From positions 1-31,891 of IMG/VR virus record IMGVR_UViG_3300042731_000820: a stretch of 31,891 nt of DNA. One strand, given 5' to 3'. Every line of letters starts with the position of its first letter. Positions within the stretch are counted from its first letter, which is position 1. A program made the position numbers and the translations under genes. The DNA comes from a virus. The notes under the pieces are model-generated. The model saw nothing but the letters and a program-made list of their open reading frames with translations, searched no databases and was not told the origin of the DNA. This document shows positions 7,743 to 13,874 of this stretch, one piece after another.

Positions 7743-8116
7743 TGTATTCTGACAAGGTTTTAGACCACTACGAGAACCCACGCAACGTGGGTAAGATGGA
7801 CAGGGAAGACGACAACGTCGGAACTGGTATGGTGGGCGCACCCGCGTGTGGTGACGTGATGCAACTACAGATCCTTGTCGATGAAATCGGAGTAATCCAA
7901 GATGCGAAATTCAAGACTTATGGTTGCGGTAGTGCTATTGCTTCTAGTTCTTTACTCACCGAGTGGGTCAAAGGGAAAACACTTGAAGAAGCCGGGAATA
8001 TCCGTAATACAGATATCGCAAACGAACTCGCACTACCACCAGTAAAAATCCATTGCAGTGTACTCGCGGAAGACGCGATCAAAGCTGCTATCAAAGACTA
8101 TAAAGAGAAAAACTAA
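7742..8116 (+). CDS. iscU: Iron-sulfur cluster assembly scaffold IscU
   Basis: IscU holds nascent [2Fe-2S]/[4Fe-4S] clusters made with sulfur from IscS and hands them to client proteins with HscA/HscB. The 124 residues are complete and closely resemble enterobacterial IscU as I remember it. The cluster ligands C36 (PACGD), D38, C62 (YGCGSA), H104 and C105 are all present, as is the HscA-recognition motif LPPVK (98-102). The phage protein should therefore work with host IscS and HscA. No iscS, iscA, hscA or fdx lies beside it. It is the fourth gene of a tightly overlapped run after the helicase (TAATG junctions on both sides), so it is probably expressed with replication genes. Likely acquired from a gammaproteobacterial host. 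Confidence 0.96.
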   Translation: MYSDKVLDHYENPRNVGKMDREDDNVGTGMVGAPACGDVMQLQILVDEIGVIQDAKFKTYGCGSAIASSSLLTEWVKGKTLEEAGNIRNTDIANELALPPVKIHCSVLAEDAIKAAIKDYKEKN

Positions 8117-8904
8117 TGTTATTGACAGCAGGATGCAGTTTCGTCTGGGGAGACGAACTGGAAGGTTTTGATAATGACCCACCCACTCACTGGCCGTTGA
8201 CTTTCACCCACCGATTAGCAGAAAAACTAGGTGTCGAATATGCGAACCGTGGTGTCTGTGGTGCGTGTAACGACAAGATTTTTCGTGAGGTGACAGACTA
8301 CCTTCACGCAAACCCAAATAAGGTCACTCACATGGTCGTCATGTGGTCCGCACTTCAACGCAAAGAGGTTGTGGAGTATATGCCAAAAAAACGTCAGGTG
8401 AAGATCGGTCGACAGCAAAACGTTACTCAGTTTTCTTCGTTGCGAACCGAGCTTATCTACAACGACCAGAAAAGAAGATTGTGGAGAGAGTGGTATGATG
8501 AAGCATATGACTCCAAGACCGATATCATGCATATGATGGTGATGATGAAGAATATGGAAGTCATCGCCCGAGCAGCAGGCATTAAGTTGGTGCAAGGGAT
8601 GTTTCACAAGAGAAATTGGTCTAACATCTTATCCGTACTGACGGACAAAGTCCCAGACGAAAACGGATTCGATGTCCTACCTTTTGACTCTAGGATCGAC
8701 AACATCCCAGAATACAAGCAGTGGTTGAAGGATGCGTTAGGGTCTCTTGATGATAACAGTCGTGTGGGTATGGGTCGCGGTAAAGACCTGTTCACTTTGT
8801 GTCTCGAACTTGATGACATGAAACCATTCGGACACCCAGGCGAGAAAACTCAGGTAGTATTCACAGACTTCCTATACGAAAAGTTCATTGACATGGACGC
8901 ATAG
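8116..8904 (+). CDS. SGNH/GDSL hydrolase-like protein
   Basis: 262 residues. The N-terminus LLTAGCSFVWGDEL has the G-x-S-F block I arrangement with candidate nucleophile Ser8. A second block, NRGVCGACNDKI (about 40-51), carries the Gly and Asn of SGNH hydrolases, and VVMWSALQRKE (about 74-84) resembles block III. A C-terminal His lies in the FGHPGEKTQ segment where the catalytic Asp-x-x-His might be. Such proteins act on esters of sugars or lipids, so this one could trim acetyl groups from surface glycans. It starts on the last base of iscU. The promoter of the next unit overlaps its 3' end. Confidence 0.65.
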   Translation: MLLTAGCSFVWGDELEGFDNDPPTHWPLTFTHRLAEKLGVEYANRGVCGACNDKIFREVTDYLHANPNKVTHMVVMWSALQRKEVVEYMPKKRQVKIGRQQNVTQFSSLRTELIYNDQKRRLWREWYDEAYDSKTDIMHMMVMMKNMEVIARAAGIKLVQGMFHKRNWSNILSVLTDKVPDENGFDVLPFDSRIDNIPEYKQWLKDALGSLDDNSRVGMGRGKDLFTLCLELDDMKPFGHPGEKTQVVFTDFLYEKFIDMDA

Positions 8905-8916
8905 TTGTAGTATACT
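8888..8916 (+). promoter_or_regulatory. sigma70-type promoter for the 8953-10004 unit
   Basis: TTGACA (8888-8893), 17 nt, TATACT (8911-8916), overlapping the end of the SGNH-like gene. Predicted start near 8923. The leader of about 30 nt carries GAGG at 8942-8945 before the GTG start at 8953. Confidence 0.75.
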
Positions 8917-8952
8917 GTCCCTCATAAATTAGTAAACCAATGAGGTAAAACA

Positions 8953-9177
8953 GTGCCCTACATCGATGTATTCGTAGACGACGATCAGTTCGATCGAATC
9001 ATAGTTGAAGAAATAGACTTCGCATTGTCCACCGACAAGGATGTCGAGATGGATCCAGAAATGCGTCGTTCCATGATGATGGTGAGAAACTATTTCTGTG
9101 CCAAACCAGAGATGACCCAACGGTCATTCCCGTTCATGTATACTGAAGAGGAGATGGATAATGTCCTACAAAGATAA
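8953..9177 (+). CDS. Small acidic hypothetical protein
   Basis: 74 residues starting at GTG, supported by GAGG eight bases upstream and a good promoter. It is strongly acidic in its first half (VDDDQFDRIIVEEIDF) and rich in Met in the middle. No recognised motif. The small size and early-type promoter are typical of phage host-takeover proteins, but this is only context. Confidence 0.65.
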   Translation: MPYIDVFVDDDQFDRIIVEEIDFALSTDKDVEMDPEMRRSMMMVRNYFCAKPEMTQRSFPFMYTEEEMDNVLQR

Positions 9178-9295
9178 TATTGTTGAGGAGTACGGATTCC
9201 TTGTGAAGAAGTGGGGAGAGAACCCACGTTCGAAGTACAAGCGTGAACACCTCGCAAAACTGCGTAGATACATGCTTCGAGCCATATTCAAGTAA
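9161..9295 (+). CDS. Very small basic protein
   Basis: 44 residues, ATG at 9161, TAA at 9293-9295. GAGGAG followed by GATGG lies just upstream as ribosome site. It begins inside the previous gene (17-base overlap), and its stop TAATG contains the start of the wall hydrolase. Lys/Arg-rich, predicted helical. No known function. The coupling on both sides supports it as real. Confidence 0.55.
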   Translation: MSYKDNIVEEYGFLVKKWGENPRSKYKREHLAKLRRYMLRAIFK

Positions 9296-9777
9296 TGGTT
9301 CGTTGGTTAGCCGTCCTGTTCGTGGTAGGTATAACGTCCTACGCATACGCACAAGAAGAAAGGGCGAAGTCTGAGATCGAATGCCTTGCGATGAATATCT
9401 ATCACGAGGCGCGATCTGAGAGTCTTGCAGGACAATATGCGGTTGCGGACGTTGTTCTCAATCGCGTAGAGTCCCGTCTCTATCCCGACAGTATTTGTGA
9501 TGTTGTGTTTCAATCGGTGACTTGGGAGGGTGTCCCAGTTCGGGACAAGTGCCAGTTTAGTTGGTACTGCGACGGTAGGTCGGATCATCCCACTGAGGTC
9601 GACTCGTGGTTGCGATCGATCACTGTTGCGGTCAACATCCTACACAAAAATCAGTTCAGAGGACTAACAGAAAGTGCGACCCACTACCACACCGACTATG
9701 TCAGCCCGACTTGGAATAAGTCTATGGATTACATTGGTCGTATCGGAAATCACCTATTTTATCTGGAGACACGATGA
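9295..9777 (+). CDS. Exported cell-wall hydrolase, SleB family (hydrolase_2)
   Basis: 160 residues. Residues 1-19 form a Sec signal peptide (MVRWLAVLFVVGITSYAYA, cleavage before QEE). The mature part has the SleB-type signature CLAMNIYHEARSESLAGQYA (30-49) with candidate catalytic Glu38, followed by VLNRVES and CQFSWYCDG. Members cleave peptidoglycan and are used by some phages as lysins. The signal peptide would let it reach the periplasm without a holin, or it could be a signal-arrest lysin; the sequence alone does not decide. The start overlaps the upstream stop (TAATG). Confidence 0.85.
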   Translation: MVRWLAVLFVVGITSYAYAQEERAKSEIECLAMNIYHEARSESLAGQYAVADVVLNRVESRLYPDSICDVVFQSVTWEGVPVRDKCQFSWYCDGRSDHPTEVDSWLRSITVAVNILHKNQFRGLTESATHYHTDYVSPTWNKSMDYIGRIGNHLFYLETR

Positions 9778-10004
9778 TTTTAGAATGCTTGATGTGTTTG
9801 TCACTGGAATCTGATATTCCCTATATACCTAAAGAAACAAAAATACAGCGCATTGTGCGCGAGATGTTTGAAGACTCCTATTCAGAGAAGAAGTCGTTTC
9901 TCAAAGTACGCAAGGTCGTAGTACCGATCGATTCGCGTACAGATTTTGTCGTGAGTGTTAAACGAAAACAGTTTGCCACCGTTGTTTATTATTTCGATAT
10001 CTGA
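9774..10004 (+). CDS. Hypothetical protein downstream of the wall hydrolase
   Basis: 76 residues starting at ATG 9774, four bases inside the hydrolase gene. GGAG lies seven bases upstream. A hydrophobic N-terminus with two Cys is followed by a basic region and a beta-rich C-terminus (FVVSVKRKQFATVVYYF). No recognised family. It could be a lysis accessory by position, but no membrane helix is convincing. Confidence 0.5.
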   Translation: MILECLMCLSLESDIPYIPKETKIQRIVREMFEDSYSEKKSFLKVRKVVVPIDSRTDFVVSVKRKQFATVVYYFDI

Positions 10005-10045
10005 TATAATTAACTATTGACAAATCAATCATTCAGAGGTATAAT
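9982..10045 (+). promoter_or_regulatory. Tandem sigma70 promoters for the isocitrate-lyase operon
   Basis: The downstream promoter is TTGACA (10017-10022), 17 nt, TATAAT (10040-10045), with a start near 10052, only about 5 nt before the ATG at 10057. A weaker upstream promoter is TTGTTT (9982-9987), 17 nt, TATAAT (10005-10010), which would give a leader of about 40 nt. Together they drive the 84-residue gene, tRNA-Glu and, as no terminator is visible, the isocitrate lyase. Confidence 0.75.
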
Positions 10046-10056
10046 TAGGGGACGAA

Positions 10057-10311
10057 ATGGAAGGATTAACTTACCCGTCGACATATTTTCGTGATGGTGC
10101 CGTTGATCTTGGTAATGTTTACATAGCGATGGATCCAATGGGGTTCATTATTGGTGTTTACAGATGTCCGGAGAGGGCGATAGACAGGGCGATATCAGAA
10201 GTGAACGGTCATTTTCTTGACCAGTGTCATGTTGATGCAACCGACTGTGCTATCTTCGTCGAAGGAGAGAAAGGGAAGGTTACGATACTGATCGAAGCGA
10301 TCTTAGCGTAA
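10057..10311 (+). CDS. Hypothetical protein, first gene of the lyase operon
   Basis: 84 residues, ATG 10057, preceded by GGGGA and a consensus promoter. The N-terminal half shows MDPMGFIIGVYRCPERAIDRAI, a pattern (G-x-Y, then A..A helix) seen in small phage proteins of unknown function. The C-terminus is a beta strand and helix. It is followed within 25 bases by tRNA-Glu. Confidence 0.7.
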   Translation: MEGLTYPSTYFRDGAVDLGNVYIAMDPMGFIIGVYRCPERAIDRAISEVNGHFLDQCHVDATDCAIFVEGEKGKVTILIEAILA

Positions 10312-10332
10312 CCCTATATAATGTGCATTTGA

Positions 10333-10408
10333 GTCCCGTTCGTCTAGTGGTCTAGGACTCCGCCCTTTCACGGCGGCAACAGGGGTTCGAACCCCCTACG
10401 GGATACCA
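10333..10408 (+). tRNA. tRNA-Glu (anticodon TTC)
   Basis: A complete 76-nt cloverleaf. The acceptor GTCCCGT pairs with ACGGGAT (one G-U), the anticodon loop is CTTTCAC, the T-arm is GGGGTTCGAACCCC, and CCA is encoded. It closely resembles bacterial tRNA-Glu. It sits 19 bases before the isocitrate lyase ATG and is probably cut from the same transcript. Confidence 0.95.
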
Positions 10409-10427
10409 CATACAATTGGAATTTATT

Positions 10428-11669
10428 ATGAAAAAGCGTGACTACTCACCCGAACAGGTATACCGTCTACAAGGTACCGTACAAATCGATCACACCCTCG
10501 CAAAGATGGGTGCTAGGAAATTACGCGAACTGTTCGAAGAACATGAGTACATCAATACATTTGGAGCATACAATGGCCAACAAGCAGTCCAACACGTCAA
10601 GGCAGGACTCAAAGCAATCTATCTCTCAGGATGGCAGGTTGCCGCATCCGCCAACTCGCACAACGAAGTTTATCCAGATCAGTCTCTTTATGCTGTTGAT
10701 AGCGTTCCCAATGTTGTCCGCAGTATCAATAATGCATTTAGAAGACAAGACCAAATCGAATATTTGGAATCTGGAAACGGGTTTGAATTTGCCCCTATTA
10801 TTGCCGATGCTGAAGCAGGATTCGGAGGAGTTCTAAATGCGTATGAACTTGCAAGAAACCTTATCGAAGCAGGTGCTGCCGCTGTTCACTTTGAAGACCA
10901 AGTTGCTGCCGAAAAGAAGTGCGGACACCTTGGAGGAAAAGTTCTTATTCCTACTAGTCAGGCTATACGCAATCTTAACGCCGCTCGCCTTGCTAGTGAC
11001 GTTGCTCGCACCGATACTGTTGTTATCGCTCGCACTGACGCCGAGTCTGCGAAACTAATCTCAAGCAACATTTCAGACATCGACAAACCATTCATCAAGA
11101 GAGTCGCGCAGGGCACTGCGGGATCTATTCAATGTCGTACACAAGAAGGGTTCTACCAACTACAAGAAGGTCGTGGGTTGGAGTTCGGTTGTGTGCGCGG
11201 TCAGGCATACGCAGAATACGCAGACCTCGTTTGGTGCGAGACATCGACACCAGACTTGAAGGATGCGAAGCGTTTCGCCGATGCAGTTAAAGGTGCAGTT
11301 CCAGACGCGATGCTCGCGTACAACTGTTCACCATCATTCAACTGGCGCAAGTCAATCCCCGGCGATCAAGAACTAAAAGAGTTCCAGAGAGAACTAGGTC
11401 GCATGGGATTCAAGTTCCAGTTTATAACACTTGCTGGTTTCCACCAGACTAACTATGCAGTCTTTGATTTCGCAAACCGATACAAAGATGAGGGGATGTA
11501 TGCTTACAGTTTATTACAGGAGGCAGAGTTCGATGCAGAAGAGCGCGGATACACCGGAGCAAAACACCAAAGAGAGGTTGGAGTCGGCTACTTTGACGCG
11601 ATTACGACAACTCTGGGTTCTTCTTCGACCGCAGCGATGGCGGGTTCAACCGAAGAAGACCAGTTCTAA
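10428..11669 (+). CDS. aceA: Isocitrate lyase
   Basis: Splits isocitrate into glyoxylate and succinate, the first step of the glyoxylate shunt, which bypasses the CO2-releasing steps of the TCA cycle. The 413 residues (ATG 10428, GGA seven bases upstream) contain every landmark. These are SGWQVAASAN (about 65-74), FAPIIADAEAGFGG, the catalytic KKCGHLGGKVL with K163-K164-C165-G-H167, VIARTDAES, LVWCETSTPDL, YNCSPSFNW, KFQFITLAGFH and the C-terminal GSTEEDQF lid. E. coli AceA is 434 residues, so it is full length and looks catalytically intact. An in-frame TTG at 10416 is a possible alternative start. The middle (about 10690-11060) uses more T-ending codons such as GCT and CTT than its ends. 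No malate synthase is in the window, so the host AceB/GlcB would have to use the glyoxylate. Confidence 0.97.
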   Translation: MKKRDYSPEQVYRLQGTVQIDHTLAKMGARKLRELFEEHEYINTFGAYNGQQAVQHVKAGLKAIYLSGWQVAASANSHNEVYPDQSLYAVDSVPNVVRSINNAFRRQDQIEYLESGNGFEFAPIIADAEAGFGGVLNAYELARNLIEAGAAAVHFEDQVAAEKKCGHLGGKVLIPTSQAIRNLNAARLASDVARTDTVVIARTDAESAKLISSNISDIDKPFIKRVAQGTAGSIQCRTQEGFYQLQEGRGLEFGCVRGQAYAEYADLVWCETSTPDLKDAKRFADAVKGAVPDAMLAYNCSPSFNWRKSIPGDQELKEFQRELGRMGFKFQFITLAGFHQTNYAVFDFANRYKDEGMYAYSLLQEAEFDAEERGYTGAKHQREVGVGYFDAITTTLGSSSTAAMAGSTEEDQF

Positions 11670-11714
11670 GGCGGCACCACCTAATAAGTGTATATGGGAT
11701 CTGGAGAACGAAGG

Positions 11715-12014
11715 ATGACTGATATTGCAGAATCACCCATTTCCAAAACAGGTAATGAGGAGTGGGATAAGACATTCAACGAATGTTTTTGGGAGAACAT
11801 GAGACAGGTGATGTGGAGTCACTCGTGTATGTTCAACGGACAGCACTACGTTGCAAAGGGTTACGAGTGTAACTGGTGCGGTTGCAAGGAAGAGGACGAA
11901 CCGAAACCGGAATACGTTGAGGTCGTAGGTGATATTGGTCGCACTCCGTCGGCAGTTGATGATGCCGCAGATGTGATGAGTGGATACAATCGTTTTAAAT
12001 CAAGGAAGAGATAA
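11715..12014 (+). CDS. Small protein with a possible zinc knuckle
   Basis: 99 residues from ATG 11715, chosen because GGAG lies nine bases upstream. An in-frame GTG at 11688 has no better site. A Cys-rich segment in the middle (W-S-H-S-C-M-F then YECNWCGCKEEDE) could bind one zinc ion (H/C...C-x-x-C). The rest is acidic. Its last base begins the next gene (TAATG). Function unknown. Confidence 0.65.
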   Translation: MTDIAESPISKTGNEEWDKTFNECFWENMRQVMWSHSCMFNGQHYVAKGYECNWCGCKEEDEPKPEYVEVVGDIGRTPSAVDDAADVMSGYNRFKSRKR

Positions 12015-12217
12015 TGCCAATAAAGTACAAGCGAAGTAACGTTGCGAAGAGTCGTCTGAAGAAGACTAAGACGCAACACTTCTATATGCACCAACTCGAC
12101 AATGCGCAGCTCTGGAAGGAGTTCGACAGTTGTAATGAAAAGAAGTATAAGAACAAGATGCGCACTGAGTTGTATAAGCGCGGGTTCAAGTTAGAGGACT
12201 TTGCCGAACGTGGATGA
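12014..12217 (+). CDS. Small basic protein of unknown function
   Basis: 67 residues, very Lys/Arg-rich in the first third (MPIKYKRSNVAKSRLKKTK). It then has a helix-turn-helix-like helical region (LWKEFDSCNEKKYKNKMRTELYKRGF). From memory, marine T4-like phages carry similar small proteins, without a known role. It overlaps the previous stop by one base and the next GTG start by eight. Confidence 0.65.
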   Translation: MPIKYKRSNVAKSRLKKTKTQHFYMHQLDNAQLWKEFDSCNEKKYKNKMRTELYKRGFKLEDFAERG

Positions 12218-12341
12218 TATCGGTCTGTTAGGTCTCCTAGCAGTTTTCTTGTGTCCTATGGTGTTTGGTGGTATCACGATGTACTACTCACACAAGTCCA
12301 TACATAAGTCAACCCTAGATAGATGGGAGAAACAGAAATGA
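12210..12341 (+). CDS. Short single-span membrane protein
   Basis: 43 residues beginning at GTG 12210. A hydrophobic segment (about residues 4-27) is followed by a basic tail ending KSTLDRWEKQK. It is held in a chain of overlaps: eight bases with the gene before and four (ATGA) with the gene after. That chain is the main evidence that it is translated. Confidence 0.5.
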   Translation: MDDIGLLGLLAVFLCPMVFGGITMYYSHKSIHKSTLDRWEKQK

Positions 12342-12490
12342 TCTCAATGTGGTGGCCTCTTGGCATCATCATGGTATCGCCGATTCTTTTTTTCTTTGCA
12401 GGTGCTTACGGCGATTACCAATCTACAGGTAAGTGGCCGTGGACACGTAAGAAGAAAGATAAAGTGAATTCGGGGGCGAAATTCGGATGA
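12338..12490 (+). CDS. Short single-span membrane protein
   Basis: 50 residues, ATG 12338, TGA 12488-12490. A hydrophobic segment spans about residues 5-24 (WWPLGIIMVSPILFFFAGAY), then comes a Lys-rich tail. It starts with the ATGA overlap of the previous small membrane gene and ends with an ATGA overlap into the HEXXH gene. The two adjacent one-span proteins could act as a pair (inner-membrane or lysis-related), but no sequence evidence shows this. Confidence 0.55.
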   Translation: MISMWWPLGIIMVSPILFFFAGAYGDYQSTGKWPWTRKKKDKVNSGAKFG

Positions 12491-12864
12491 AGTTTAAGAT
12501 AGTGTACAGAGAGGAGAACGAGTCAATCTTCCCTTGGAAGTCTCGTTACCGTGGTGTCGTATTATGGCCATACATGATAATGCGACCAAAGAAATACGCG
12601 ACGGGATCAGTCGCACAATCTGAGTTGATGACACGACGATCACTCGTTAAGTTGTATCGACACGAGTTGCAACACTGTTATCAGATCAAAGAGAGAGGCG
12701 TCATCGGGTTCTACGTCCGATACGTATTCTTGAGTTTCGTGAAAGGTTACTGGAACCATCCAGATGAACTAGAGGCGCGTCAGTACGAGAATGAAAAATT
12801 GACCCCTTTAGAAGAGAAGTGGCTCCACGAAGGGGTCGTGAACTTAAACGATTTGAACGACTGA
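12487..12864 (+). CDS. Putative zinc metallopeptidase-like protein (HEXXH)
   Basis: 125 residues. HELQH (59-63) matches the zinc-binding HEXXH motif, and a downstream HPDELEARQYE segment could give the third ligand (Glu, as in gluzincins). The N-terminus is basic and aromatic, with no signal peptide. The substrate is unknown. It overlaps the upstream gene by four bases, and its 3' end overlaps the convergent minus-strand gene by 21 bases. Confidence 0.6.
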   Translation: MKFKIVYREENESIFPWKSRYRGVVLWPYMIMRPKKYATGSVAQSELMTRRSLVKLYRHELQHCYQIKERGVIGFYVRYVFLSFVKGYWNHPDELEARQYENEKLTPLEEKWLHEGVVNLNDLND

Positions 12865-13128
12865 ACAGACGTTCGACTTGTTATCCACCAGAACACGGAG
12901 CCTAGATTTTTCATTTATCTTGTTTCCGTTGTTCTTCACCACGACCTTTGAGTCTGGTGAGATTTTTAAATCACAGTCATGTGAAATCTTGACATCTGCA
13001 TGATCTTGTGATACAATGCGTATGTCTTTTGATGAGATGATCAGTTGATCGTCTTTACAGACTGTGACTGAGTTTGCAAGTGCTGTTGGTGTGAATAGAC
13101 ACATCATCAACGCAATAGTGTATTTCAT
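12844..13128 (-). CDS. Small exported protein, the only minus-strand gene
   Basis: 94 residues. Residues 1-18 (MKYTIALMMCLFTPTALA, cleavage before NS) form a clear signal peptide. The mature part is a beta-rich repeat-like sequence with Cys at about residues 24, 52 and 88 that could form a disulfide in the periplasm. AGGAGA lies seven bases before the ATG on the minus strand, strong support for translation. The gene converges with the HEXXH gene and diverges from the tRNA-Asn/Leu pair. A near-consensus plus-strand promoter (12989-13017) lies inside it and would make antisense RNA over its start. Function unknown. Confidence 0.75.
   Translation of the reverse strand: MKYTIALMMCLFTPTALANSVTVCKDDQLIISSKDIRIVSQDHADVKISHDCDLKISPDSKVVVKNNGNKINEKSRLRVLVDNKSNVCSVVQIV
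12989..13017 (+). promoter_or_regulatory. Plus-strand promoter inside the minus-strand gene
   Basis: TTGACA (12989-12994), 17 nt, TACAAT (13012-13017). Transcription from about 13024 would run antisense across the 5' end and ribosome site of the minus-strand gene, then read tRNA-Asn, tRNA-Leu and the cupin gene. Confidence 0.6.
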
Positions 13129-13216
13129 TTGCTTTCTCCTGTCGTCATCACGACGACTTTTGTTGCCTCACGGCAGTTAATGGTGTTACAGTTTTATGAC
13201 ACTGTTATAGTATATA

Positions 13217-13238
13217 TACGTAATGTTAATTTTACGTA
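13217..13238. promoter_or_regulatory. Perfect inverted repeat in AT-rich divergent region
   Basis: TACGTAA (13217-13223) and TTACGTA (13232-13238) form a perfect 7-bp inverted repeat around an 8-nt AT-rich spacer. It lies between the minus-strand gene and tRNA-Asn, next to a TATATA-rich run. It could be an operator for a dimeric regulator. It is not a convincing terminator, since the stem is AT-rich. I found no clear -35/-10 pair here for the minus-strand gene. Confidence 0.4.
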
Positions 13239-13247
13239 AAGATTTTT

Positions 13248-13323
13248 TGGCGAGTAGTTCAGTTGGTAGAACGCGTGACTGTTAATCACGTTGTCGCAGG
13301 TTCGAGCCCTGCCTCGCCAGCCA
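13248..13323 (+). tRNA. tRNA-Asn (anticodon GTT)
   Basis: A 76-nt cloverleaf. The acceptor TGGCGAG pairs perfectly with CTCGCCA, the D-stem is GTTC/GAAC, the anticodon loop is CTGTTAA, the T-arm is GCAGG-TTCGAGC-CCTGC, and CCA is encoded. Four bases separate it from tRNA-Leu. Confidence 0.95.
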
Positions 13324-13327
13324 CATT

Positions 13328-13412
13328 GCGAGAGTGGTGGAATTGGTAGACACGCTGGTTTTAGGTACCAGTGCCGCAAGGCGTGAGAGTTCGAGTCTCT
13401 CCTTTCGCACCA
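13328..13412 (+). tRNA. tRNA-Leu (anticodon TAG)
   Basis: An 85-nt class II tRNA with a long variable arm. The acceptor GCGAGAG pairs with CTTTCGC (one G-U), the anticodon loop is TTTAGGT, the T-arm is GAGAG-TTCGAGT-CTCTC, and CCA is encoded. It would read CUA and other CUN codons, and CTA is frequent in the phage genes here. Confidence 0.94.
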
Positions 13413-13438
13413 ATTTATAATGAACCAGTGAGAAGATA

Positions 13439-13792
13439 ATGACCATGAAGGCAGGAAAGATTTGGGGACAAACAGAACTTATTCACGCGAATGGCGTGTT
13501 GGAGTTTCACCGTATCGAGTACAAGAAAGGTTTCAAGTGTTCCGAACATCTCCACCAATATAAGTGGAACGGGTTCTTCGTAGAGTCCGGTCAGATGATC
13601 GTGCGCGTATGGCAGGACGACCAAGACGGTCTTGTCGACGAAACCATCCTTAACGCAGGCGACTTCACCCAAGTCAAGCCAGGCAAGATCCACCAGTTCG
13701 AAGGACTCAAAGACGGAGTCGCATTCGAGTTATACTGGGCGGAGTTCAATCATAACGACATCGTCCGTCGCACTATCGGCAGTAAATCTTAA
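13439..13792 (+). CDS. Cupin-domain protein (sugar isomerase type)
   Basis: 117 residues forming one cupin barrel. Motif 1 is around CSEHLHQYKWNGFFVESGQ (His ligands in H-x-H, then a distal Glu/Gly). Motif 2 is GDFTQVKPGKIHQFEG, which carries the PG...H pattern. It resembles the cupin domain of mannose-6-phosphate isomerase/GDP-mannose pyrophosphorylases, so a sugar-phosphate or sugar-nucleotide step is likely but not proven. The ATG at 13439 follows GAGAAG. A second in-frame ATG is at 13445. It lies downstream of two tRNAs. Confidence 0.75.
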   Translation: MTMKAGKIWGQTELIHANGVLEFHRIEYKKGFKCSEHLHQYKWNGFFVESGQMIVRVWQDDQDGLVDETILNAGDFTQVKPGKIHQFEGLKDGVAFELYWAEFNHNDIVRRTIGSKS

Positions 13793-13811
13793 AAAAAGTG
13801 CAAAATTACCA

Positions 13812-13840
13812 TTGACACACGTTTCTAAATCAAGTACAAT
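13812..13840 (+). promoter_or_regulatory. Promoter of the restriction-like cassette
   Basis: TTGACA (13812-13817), 17 nt, TACAAT (13835-13840). Predicted start near 13847, giving a leader of about 28 nt with GAGAG before the ATG at 13875. It lies in the 82-base gap after the cupin gene and heads the three-gene cassette. Confidence 0.8.
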
Positions 13841-13874
13841 TACTCTGTAATTTGATGATGAGAGATTAATTGTT

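Noticed and set aside
10317-10322. TATAAT just before tRNA-Glu
   Set aside because: No -35-like sequence lies 16-18 bases upstream; the tandem promoters at 9982-10045 explain expression.
10416-10428. TTG start four codons upstream for isocitrate lyase
   Set aside because: The ATG at 10428 has GGA at a suitable distance and TTG starts are rare here.
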